A model generated the notes under the pieces. That model was not told the origin of the DNA. It did no database searches and saw only the letters and a list, made by a program, of their open reading frames with translations. 7,775 bases of DNA from Nitrospirota bacterium. Its GTDB lineage: Bacteria; Nitrospirota; Nitrospiria; Nitrospirales; Nitrospiraceae. The stretch spans positions 1-7,775 of the forward strand of contig VBOM01000122.1 of NCBI GenBank assembly GCA_005877535.1, read 5' to 3'. Below, piece by piece: positions 1 through 6,639 of the stretch. The position numbers were made by a program, and so were the translations under genes. Position 1 is the first letter of the stretch, and every line of letters begins with the position of its first letter.

Positions 1-611
1 GGCCTGAGAAAGAGATTGAAGTCAAGAGGGAGATCTTCATCTACCAGATCGGAGACCGTCCGCACGATCGCCATAGGTAGGCCTTGTTCTTGAGCCACCG
101 CCGCCACCGCGGCACTTTCCATATCGAGCCCGATCGCGTCGGTCAGACGACGCAGCCGGCGCTTCTCCTGCGCCTCGCACACCACAGTCCCCGATGACAC
201 GACTGTTCCGACCCGCGCGATCAACCCCGCGTCCTGCGCCACGATGAGAAGGCCTGCCCGTACAGCCCCGTCGCAGAGCACACGGTCATTCCTCATCGCC
301 CAGGTTCCTTCAGCCTGTACAGAAGACACCTCTGTGCCGACGATGAGGTCTCCCACCTGAGCCGGTACGAGCGCGCAGGCAAAGCCCGTGGACATGACCA
401 GCGACATGGCCTGTGCCTTCAGCACCTTTCCCGCCACAGTGCCGGCTGCAGCGGGACCGACGCCCGTTTGGATGAGCCAATACGTGCGATCCCCTTGCTG
501 TCCAATATGGCAGCGGACTCCGCCGATTGTCGCAACACGGTCCGTCGCTAACGCGCGCCGAACGGCCTGGAGCTCCCAGCGAGTCGCGGCAAAGATGGCG
601 ATGGGGTTCAC
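1..611 (-). CDS. hpnG: HpnG-like nucleoside phosphorylase / nucleosidase, C-terminus cut by window edge
   Basis: This is a member of the purine nucleoside phosphorylase / MTA-SAH nucleosidase superfamily. About 203 residues are visible and the 3' end lies outside the window. Seen in the sequence: an N-terminal beta strand (NPIAIFAATRWEL, residues 2-14), a glycine-rich substrate loop GVGPAAAG (50-57), the family's DMESAA block (163-168, with Glu165 where nucleosidases bind ribose) and RTVSD (184-188), whose Asp matches the catalytic acid. The GTG at 611-609 was chosen because it directly precedes the first strand; there is no clear Shine-Dalgarno, and a TTG overlapping the shc stop (668-666) is the alternative. 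It lies 53 bases downstream of shc in the same direction. That placement favours the hopanoid-associated phosphorylase HpnG, which in known pathways removes adenine from adenosylhopane to give ribosylhopane. A futalosine hydrolase or MTA/SAH nucleosidase cannot be excluded. The family call is firm; the HpnG assignment is inferred from context. Confidence 0.8.
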   Translation of the reverse strand, partial: MNPIAIFAATRWELQAVRRALATDRVATIGGVRCHIGQQGDRTYWLIQTGVGPAAAGTVAGKVLKAQAMSLVMSTGFACALVPAQVGDLIVGTEVSSVQAEGTWAMRNDRVLCDGAVRAGLLIVAQDAGLIARVGTVVSSGTVVCEAQEKRRLRRLTDAIGLDMESAAVAAVAQEQGLPMAIVRTVSDLVDEDLPLDFNLFLR

Positions 612-664
612 CGCAGGGATGGAGGGAGGTTGCCCCGCGCCAACAGATGACGTCGGCGGGCGGT

Positions 665-1381
665 TCAATGATCGGCTCGATGAGGCCCGGACGCGAGTAC
701 CTGTTGCCGTACTTCGTCGGCCCGCATATTCCCGCGCGTTCGTAGATTCCGGTACATGGCCAAGGCCCACAATGGAAAGTATTGACAGTACCAATGGTAG
801 CGGAGATAAAACACCCGAGGGAATCCAGTGCCTGTATGGCGGACCTCTTCCCAGGATCCATCCTTCATTTGGTGACGGAGAAGATATTGGACGCCGCGAG
901 CGACGCTAAAGGCATCGGTCATCCCCGCAGACATGAGTCCCATGATGGCCCAGGCCGTTTGAGAAGGTGCACTGTCCCCCGTCCCGCTCCACGCAGGGTC
1001 ATCGCAATAAGAAAGACAGGTTTCGCCCCACCCGCCATCGGGATTCTGCTTCGACTCAAGCCAGGCAACCGCACGGCGAATATAGGCTTCTGAGAGATCC
1101 ACTCCGATCGCACGGAGACCAGCCAGGACGGACCAGGTGCCATAGATATAATTCACGCCCCACCGACCGTACCAACTGCCGTCGGTCTCCTGCTCTCGCT
1201 TGAGGAAGCGGAGGGCCGGCGCTACGGCAGGATGCGTCTGATCGTAGCCCAACGCCGCGAGCATCTCGAGGCAGCGTCCGGTCAAGTCGGATGTGCTCGG
1301 ATCGAGCAAGGCATGGTGGTCGGCAAATGGGATATAGTTGAAGACGATTCGATTGTTATCCTTGTCGTATGCCCCCCACCC
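665..1381 (-). pseudogene. shc: Squalene-hopene cyclase, C-terminal part (out of frame with the N-terminal part)
   Basis: This is the C-terminal half of a class II triterpene cyclase, which would cyclise squalene to hopene at the membrane. Recognisable homology starts at the codons for GGWGAYDKDNN (from 1381) and runs without interruption to the TGA at 667-665, about 238 residues. Visible family hallmarks are IPFADHHALLDP, the REQETDGSWYGRWGVNYIYGTW block, NPDGGWGETC with SQTAWA, and TGTGFPRVFYLRY near the end. Several of these are QW-type repeats typical of the family. The open frame has no plausible start of its own: the only early candidate is a TTG at 1309, inside a conserved segment and without a ribosome binding site. 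It is therefore the tail of the gene beginning at 2676 or 2613, separated from it by a frame change and a missing block at about 1381-1386. It should be read together with the N-terminal entry. Homology is near certain; whether the break exists in the cell is not known. Confidence 0.9.
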
Positions 1382-2676
1382 GCCCCCGCCTTCTGGAGAG
1401 ATGGGTGGTCCTGCGGCATCCCGGTTTCGATGAAAGCGTTCATGAGCAATGCCGTATCCCAGATGGGAGAGTGGCAGGGCTGAAGATGCAGCGCCTCGAC
1501 TTGCTGATCGCCGATCGATACCGTGTCGTAGACTTCCAGCGATTCGATTTCCTGGAGCGCCTTCCGCACCAATGGATCGTCAACCTGATAGCCGAGGCAA
1601 CGAAGGGCCACGATCGAATTCGCCATGGCCGGATAAATCGCCCCCAACCCACCGCTGCCCTTGAGGTGTTCCAACATCCAGGTGGCGGCCTCATGCAAGG
1701 CCTTCTCACGCAACCAACTCAGCGGGATCCGGTCGTACAGTTTCAGCACCCTGTCCAGCTGGACAAAGAAATTATGCGGCGTAAACCATCGTTGATCTTT
1801 ATTGAACGGTGGCACGTTGCGATAATGAATCTGCGATCGAGGCGCGACATAAAGCTCCTCGATACCTTGCTCTTGAGGAATTCGGCAGATAGGCTGATGT
1901 GCAAAGACCACGAGCAAGGGAATCAAGACGGCACGAGACCAATAGGAAATGGCATAGATGCTGAAATAGAACCGCTTCGGCAGGAGCATGATTTCTGGCG
2001 GCATGCTCGGGATGCCCTTCCAATCATACTGCCCGAACAGTGCCAGAGTAATCTTTGTGAAGACGTTTGCGCACACGACACCGCCCAAAGCCAGAATACA
2101 GTCACGGGCCCGAAGCATGGCAGGCTCGTCTGCCGAAATGCCGCTCAACTTCAATGCGAAATAGGCTTTCACGGAGGCGCTGATCTCCGAAGGCCCCCCG
2201 TAGAAAATCGGCCAGCCGCCATCGGGCAATTGCATGGCACGGAGATAGCGAACCGCCTTGCGCTCTCGCTCGGGATCAACCAGTTCGAGAAACCGCCGCA
2301 GCAAGAGGTATTCAGCGGTCAGTGTGGTATCGGCTTCCAGCTCTGCAACCCAGTACCCCTCTGATGCATGTTGTCTGGACAAGAGCCAGGCTTGACTGCG
2401 CCGGACCGCGTCGTCGAGTGCATCCACTTGACTGATCGTATGGCCGGTGGAGCGCCGTGTCGCTGCGTCGACGGGTGCCGAAAGCACGGACTTGTCCGAC
2501 ACCAGACGTAGCGGCGGAACGTTGGACGGGTCAGTCACCAACTCCAGCTTCTCCGGAACGGAGACGAAGAAGCTATCGGATAGACGATCTAGAAGCGTTC
2601 GAATCAGCTTCATTGTACTTGTCGGTGAAATACTAAAAGTAGATGGGACAACGCGGGTGATTCGCTTCACCCTCAT
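1282..2676 (-). pseudogene. shc: Squalene-hopene cyclase, N-terminal part, truncated before the catalytic DXDD motif
   Basis: This is the N-terminal half of squalene-hopene cyclase. Homology covers residues up to about Lys429-Gly431 (SLQKAG, codons ending at 1384). The remaining 33 codons to 1282 are out-of-frame noise. Visible: a cyclase N-terminal segment with GYWVAELEADTT (about 107-118), the QW-like DGGWPIFYGG (152-160), PPEIMLLPKR and SYWSRAV in the middle, and HSPIWDTALL before the break. In known cyclases, KAG is followed by roughly 75-90 residues carrying the PGGWAF segment and the DXDD general acid, and only then by GGWGAYD. Here KAG is joined directly to GGWGAYD in another frame, so the catalytic motif is absent. 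The start is uncertain: ATG 2676 abuts a T8 tract, while ATG 2613 (MKLIRTLLDRL) lies further in; neither has a good Shine-Dalgarno. The roughly 75 residues before the first cyclase-like segment look like a poorly conserved extension. Confidence 0.9.
1372..1390 (-). other. G-rich deletion junction inside shc
   Basis: On the coding strand the junction reads GGCGGGGGCGGGTGGGGGG, with G runs of 2, 5, 3 and 6 separated by single bases. Upstream codons end KAG (AAG GCG GGG) and downstream codons begin GGWGAY (GGG TGG GGG GCA) with a +2/-1 offset. The runs are dense enough to allow a two- or three-tier G-quadruplex, a kind of structure known to stall polymerases and to lower sequencing coverage. The tract is directly visible; its role in the loss is an inference. 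Confidence 0.6.
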
Positions 2677-2699
2677 AAAAAAAAGCTCGATCTACGAGC
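2677..2699 (-). terminator. Intrinsic terminator, possibly a leader attenuator of shc
   Basis: On the minus strand a 5-bp stem GCTCG/CGAGC with a TAGAT loop is followed at once by eight T residues (2684-2677). The opposite strand has no T tract after the stem, so it acts leftward only. It lies beyond the smc stop but also downstream of the strong promoter at 2759-2730. It could end smc transcripts, or conditionally stop the short shc leader about 40 bases after the predicted start. Confidence 0.6.
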
Positions 2700-2715
2700 G
2701 GGACGCTCCTAGATC
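2689..2715 (-). promoter_or_regulatory. Competing hairpin overlapping the T8 terminator
   Basis: GATCTAGGAGCG (2715-2704) and CGCTCGTAGATC (2700-2689) form a stem of eleven pairs with one G-G mismatch and a TCC loop. Its 3' arm contains the 5' arm and loop of the small terminator hairpin, so the two structures exclude each other. This resembles an antiterminator/terminator pair in the shc leader. No ligand-binding domain or leader peptide was recognised, so regulation is inferred. It may instead simply be the bulk of a longer smc terminator. Confidence 0.4.
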
Positions 2716-2729
2716 TATCTATTCGGGGG

Positions 2730-2759
2730 TATATAGCAGACGTTCTGCTCTAACGTCAA
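2730..2759 (-). promoter_or_regulatory. Sigma70-type promoter for shc
   Basis: The minus strand shows TTGACG (2759-2754), an 18-base spacer and TATATA (2735-2730), with a TGC just before the -10 hexamer as in extended -10 promoters. It lies between the smc stop at 2816 and the shc start candidates, oriented toward shc. Transcription would begin near 2723. This is the best promoter match in the window. Confidence 0.6.
2735..2749 (-). promoter_or_regulatory. Palindromic operator candidate between -35 and -10
   Basis: AGCAGA-ACG-TCTGCT is a perfect inverted repeat with 6-bp arms, filling most of the spacer of the shc promoter and touching the -10 hexamer. A dimeric repressor bound here would block RNA polymerase. 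No known regulator's consensus was recognised. Confidence 0.3.
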
Positions 2760-2815
2760 GAAACCGAGAGACGGAAGTCCTCTGAAGTACGGATGTTTTA
2801 GCCAATCTGGTCTGC

Positions 2816-2950
2816 TTAGGCCGGCTGCAACTTGCCCAGTCTCACCGAGAGGATTTTTGAGATGCCCGGCTCTTCCATGGTGACTCCAAACAAGGAGTCT
2901 GCAATGGCCATCGTCTGTTTGCTGTGGGTGATAACCATGAACTGTGGGTT
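2816..2950 (-). pseudogene. smc: SMC, C-terminal end fragment in a shifted frame
   Basis: Forty-four residues, [20 protein letters not shown] and onward through [20 protein letters not shown] to the TAA at 2818-2816, are the normal end of bacterial SMC, including the H-loop histidine of VITH. The fragment overlaps the main smc frame and has no start codon or ribosome binding site of its own. Between VQP of the main part and this segment about 60 residues expected in the family are missing, including the ABC signature and the Walker B aspartate-glutamate. The fragment is recognisable because the same nucleotides read out of frame in the main part lose all similarity. Confidence 0.9.
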
Positions 2951-2951
2951 G
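2946..2951 (-). other. Deletion junction in smc with CAACCC microhomology
   Basis: Upstream, GTG CAA CCC encodes VQP in the head frame. Downstream, AAC CCA CAG TTC encodes NPQF in the next frame. The six bases CAACCC can belong to either side, which is what a join between two short direct repeats would leave. The outer copies are no longer visible, so the repeat origin is inferred. Confidence 0.6.
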
Positions 2952-5900
2952 CACCACGATATCGACTCCCGGCTCCTGCGGTCCAGCCCCTTCTGCCGTC
3001 TCATCCGCCCACACCTCGACCAGCTGTAGTTCGGCCCGACCACCGGGGAAGAACTTCACGAACACTTCACTGAATTTCTGTTGGAGCTCGGAAAAGGTGC
3101 TGGCGAACATGTCTCTCGTGGTGCGATTGATACGCTGAATGATTTCTTTGAACGAGCTGATGGACGTGGAGAGATCTTGTTCCTGCGTCGTCAGGAATCG
3201 ATACCGTTCATCCAACTCTTGATGCTCGTGAATGGCCGCCAAATTGATCGGCCCCAGGCGATCGAGCTTCTCGCGAATCTTCTGCAATTGCTCCCGTAGA
3301 GCGACTTCATTGACTGCCGGTGGGCCTTTCGAGATCGGCTCTTTCCCGATGGACAGCTGTTCGGGTGCCGTCGCCACGACCGGTGGTTCGAGCAGGGTCG
3401 CGAGATCGACCTGGTATGTTCCCAAGAGCGTGGATTCGACAGTCCCCAGTTGCATCCGAATTTCCGCCTTCTTGACCTCCACCGCCATGCGGGAATCGCG
3501 AAGAGACGACACGGCACGACGAACATCCTCCAACCGGGCATCGACCTGCTGTGCTGCCGCCATGTCCTGCGCCTGTGATTCTTGTAGTTCGACCAGCCGA
3601 GCCTTGACTTGGACTGCCAATTCACTGAATTCTCGACAGCGTGCTTCTTGGCTCTCACGTTCAACCCGGCTTTGTTCGATCGAGGCCTTGAGCTCCTCGA
3701 CATGCCGCGTCAACGTCTCAACGTGTACGATCACGTCGTGCTGCTGTTGCTGAATCCGCAGGAGGTCGTGATGACGATGCTCACGGGTAGCCCGGATTCC
3801 CTGCACCACCAATTGCGCCTCTGTGAATCGCTGCTGGAGCCCCTGCATGTCGTGATCAATCTGCCCCACTCGTTCGCGTACACGACTGAGCCGGGCCTCC
3901 TGACCAGCTTTCTCCGCCATCCACTGTGCAAGCTGCGCTTCGCCGGAGCGCGTTTCATGATTGAGCCGCTGCACCTCCGCCAAGCCTCGTTGCGCATCAC
4001 TCATCAATGCATCGATCCGCTGGGTCAGATCTCCCAGCATATGCTGGAGTCCCGCTTCGTCTTTCCGCAGTGAGAGCTCCTGCATTTCAGCGTCACGCAA
4101 CGACTCCACCAGTTGCCGGCTCTGCTCACGCAACTCCTGTCCCTGCACCAGCAATCGTTCCCGTCGCTGTTTTCCTTCTTCGACGCATCCCGTCAGCGCG
4201 ACACCCTGGGCTTCCAAGTGAAGCACCTCGCGGCGACGTTGCAGCAACCCTCCCGTTGCGCCGGCTTGTCCACCGGTGATCACCCCGGCCGCATCCAAGA
4301 CTTCTCCTGCGCGCGTCACGAAGATGGGCCCATCGGGAGCAGAGTAGGGCTGTTGTTCCCACAATGCCGTCGCGTCCTTAAGGGTGTCGACGAGCACAAT
4401 CCGATCGAAGAAATAGTCACGGGCCGCTTCGCGCTGACCCTCGACATGGATCAAATCAACCGCAGGTCCGACCACGCCGGGCTGGCCCTCCATCGCAGGC
4501 CACCAGGGGTGAGAGGCCTTATCCCGAGTCGTCCATCGAGGTTGCTGAGGGATGAACGTGCCCCGCCCGAGATCTTTCCTTTTGAGAAACTCAATCGCCT
4601 CACAGGCGGCGGCTGGATTGTCGACGAACCATCCCTTGACCCGTTCCCCCAAAATCGCTTCCACCGCACGGTCCCATCCAGAAGGCACATCCAACCATTC
4701 AGCAATAGCATCACGAACCCCGGTACAGACTTTGAGCGCAGTCGACTCTTCGTCGCCGCGCCGGCCATAACCCATATCTTCTTGCAGCACGCCTTGCAAT
4801 GCTCTTAGGTGAGAGTCCACTGCGGCCAACTCTTCCGACTGACGAAATATCAACTGGTCGACTTCGGCCAGTTCGGTCGACGCGCGCCCGCTCCCTTCTT
4901 CAACACCCTGCTGCTGCCGACGCAGGTCCGCAACCAGTTGCTCCATGTCATGGGAGGCCTGTTGAAGCGCCTGGCGTTTGTCCGTTGCCGACACATGCCG
5001 CAGGCGAAAGTCTTCCCGCTCACGAGCCAGCCGGCCTTCACGATCCGCCGCTTCTTGAATACGAGCGGCCAATTGCACCAGGGTCTGCTCAGTATTCCCG
5101 ACCAATACCGCCAGGTTCAGTACGTCCAGACGCCCTCGTTCTTCTTCAGCCAAGGCCGCGGTTCGTTGCTGGACCAGTTCTTTCATCTCCCGATCGAGCG
5201 TTGTGAACACCTGCTCCCGCTCCGCACATTCACGCTCAAGCGCGGCCAGCTCGGCTTCAAGAGTCACAGCCTCCGCCGCGCCCTGCTTCTGCTCCTGGGT
5301 AAGGCGCTCAAGTTCCTGCCCTCCCTGACTCTGCTGCTGCGCATAGAGTTCTCCGCGATTACGCTCGACTTCTGCGGATGTCAACGCTTGCCCCTGTTTC
5401 TGCTCAACCTTCGACAGTTCCTCACGCCGCTGCCCAACCGCGTCATTCGCTATGGCAATCGCGAGCTTGATCCGCTCAAGTTCTGTGTTCAAACGCGCCA
5501 GCTCGGCGGACTGTTCGGACTCACGGTCCCCCAACATCTGCAGTTCAGACTCCACCTCCTTGAGCGTGGTTCGAAAGACACGGTATTCGTTGGTCAGCAA
5601 CTGAATCTCCAGCGACTTGGCTTCTTGGTGCAACGTCTGATAGGACCGCGCCTGCCGCGCTTGGCGCTCGAGGGAATTCAGCTGCTTTTTCACCTCAGCA
5701 ATGATGTCCCGCACCCGCAAGAGGTTTTGCTGCGTCGCATCCAACTTACGCAACGCTTCGGCCTTCTGCTTCTTGTAGCGAATGATGCCGGCGGTTTCTT
5801 CGATCAACTCGCGCCTTTCTTTTGGTGACGCGTTAAGAATCTGATCAATTTGCCCCTGCGCAATGACGGTGTGTCCTTTTGTCCCAGCCCTGGTGTCCAG

Positions 5901-6317
5901 CAGGAGGCTCCGGACATCCTTCAACCGGCAGGCGGTCTTATTGATGAGGTATTCGCTCTCGCCATTACGGTACAGACGGCGCGTGATCATGAGTTCTTGA
6001 TATTCCGACAGCTGGCTCGAAAGACCTGACAGGGGATCCACATTGATCCGATCCAGCCCGCTGATCACGAGCGAAACTTCGGCCAGACCGAGAGGCTTCC
6101 GCATTTCGGTCCCGTTAAAGATCACATCTTCCATCTTCTCACTACGCAGGGCCTTCGTGCTCTGCTCGCCGAGTACCCAGAGAACTGCATCGACGACATT
6201 GCTTTTCCCGCTCCCGTTTGGCCCTACGATGGCGGTGACGCCATCGGGGAAGTCGATCCGAGCTTCAGCAAACGACTTAAACCCCATCATTTCAAGGGAC
6301 TTCAAATACATCGGCGA

Positions 6318-6323
6318 CTCCTT
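6318..6323 (-). promoter_or_regulatory. Ribosome binding site of smc
   Basis: AAGGAG on the minus strand, six bases before the ATG at 6311. It fixes the smc start and is the clearest Shine-Dalgarno in the window. Confidence 0.85.
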
Positions 6324-6351
6324 CGGTAGAGTGTCTCATGAGAGACTAAGT

Positions 6352-6510
6352 CCGCATTATTATTTATGAGTGCTTCTGCTCTAATCGCCACTGTTCGGGC
6401 AAGAGGCACGGGGCCAGAGGCTAGGTGTGACCAGAGGGAATGTTTATCTCTCGCCCCGTATCCCTGCCTTGCTTCTATACTTTCGCGACGAACCGTCATG
6501 AATAATGCGG
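6352..6510. repeat. Inverted-repeat-bounded segment, possible structured RNA or small MITE-like element
   Basis: CCGCATTATT (6352-6361) and AATAATGCGG (6501-6510) are perfect 10-bp inverted repeats enclosing 139 bases. Read on the minus strand, the interior also pairs: GCAAGGC (from 6472) with GCC-TC-TTGC (to 6400), and ACGGGGC then AGAG with CTCT and GCCCCGT (right arm within 6419-6409). The result would be a rod with a closing stem, a large unpaired middle and a long terminal hairpin, a shape like 6S RNA and of similar size. There is no sequence match I can name. Flanking bases offer only a GT dinucleotide as a possible target duplication, so a MITE is also weakly supported. The smc promoter candidate overlaps its left end. 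Confidence 0.35.
6361..6390 (-). promoter_or_regulatory. Candidate smc promoter sharing an 11-bp element with the shc promoter
   Basis: The minus strand reads TGGCGA (6390-6385), then TTAGAGCAGAA (6384-6374), seven bases, and TAAATA (6366-6361). The -35 match is poor, but the spacer element and its distance to the -10 hexamer repeat exactly what is found upstream of shc. It lies about 50 bases from the smc start and points toward it. Confidence 0.35.
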
Positions 6511-6639
6511 GTGAACGGATTGAACGCCTGGTCTTGTATCACAGACCTATGGGGAAATCAAAGAAAAATACTGCCGGTGGTAGGCACGAGGAGAAAGACC
6601 TACAACATTTTGGGAGTGTAACGGTGGCGAAGGATGCGG

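Larger units (their letters stand above)
2715..6311 (-). pseudogene. smc: Chromosome partition protein SMC, main part, C-terminal head truncated
   Basis: SMC is the ATPase of the bacterial condensin SMC-ScpAB, which organises and helps segregate the nucleoid. The start is secure: ATG at 6311 follows AAGGAG by six bases and gives the classic MYLKSLEMMGFKSF opening. Domains seen in order: N-terminal ATPase head with Walker A GPNGSGKS (30-37) and LGEQSTKALRSEKMEDVIFNG; first coiled coil (about 170-515, rich in E, Q, L, R); hinge (about 519-690), ending in GGQAGATGG; second coiled coil (690-1015); C-terminal head from LGPINLAA (about 1020) to GVDIVVQP (residues to 1122). After codon 1122 (2946) the frame is wrong and the last 76 residues are noise running to 2715. 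In intact SMC, VQP is followed by PGK, the LSGGE signature and Walker B; these are absent here. The true C-terminus is the separate entry at 2816-2950. Confidence 0.93.
6312..6639. other. 328-base gap between ispH and smc
   Basis: No convincing gene was found on either strand. It holds, reading leftward from ispH: a very weak terminator candidate (TGCC/GGCA stem at 6586-6572 followed by T5 at 6568-6564), a pair of GGTCT/AGACC arms (about 6548-6530), the 159-base inverted-repeat segment 6510-6352, a candidate smc promoter, a short palindrome TCTCATGAGA (6334-6343), and the smc ribosome binding site. Open frames here lack ribosome binding sites and recognisable sequence. Confidence 0.6.

Noticed and set aside
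310..861. Minus-strand open frame spanning the shc end and hpnG start
   Set aside because: It overlaps two genes in the third frame; its sequence is Cys/His/Arg/Gly-rich noise, while the other frames show clear homology.
1369..2364. Long plus-strand open frame (331 codons) opposite shc
   Set aside because: It is antisense to clear cyclase homology, with no recognisable domain or ribosome binding site; a GC-rich shadow frame.
1366..2960. Programmed ribosomal frameshifting in smc or shc
   Set aside because: Frameshifting would leave all codons present. Here conserved residues are missing between the two frames, so a deletion is required.
4809..5828. Long plus-strand open frame (339 codons) opposite smc
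   Set aside because: It is the complement of the coiled-coil and its leucine- and glutamine-rich repeats come from reversed coil codons.
6302..6499. Minus-strand 65-codon frame just before smc
   Set aside because: It lacks a ribosome binding site, overlaps the smc start out of frame and lies in the inverted-repeat segment.
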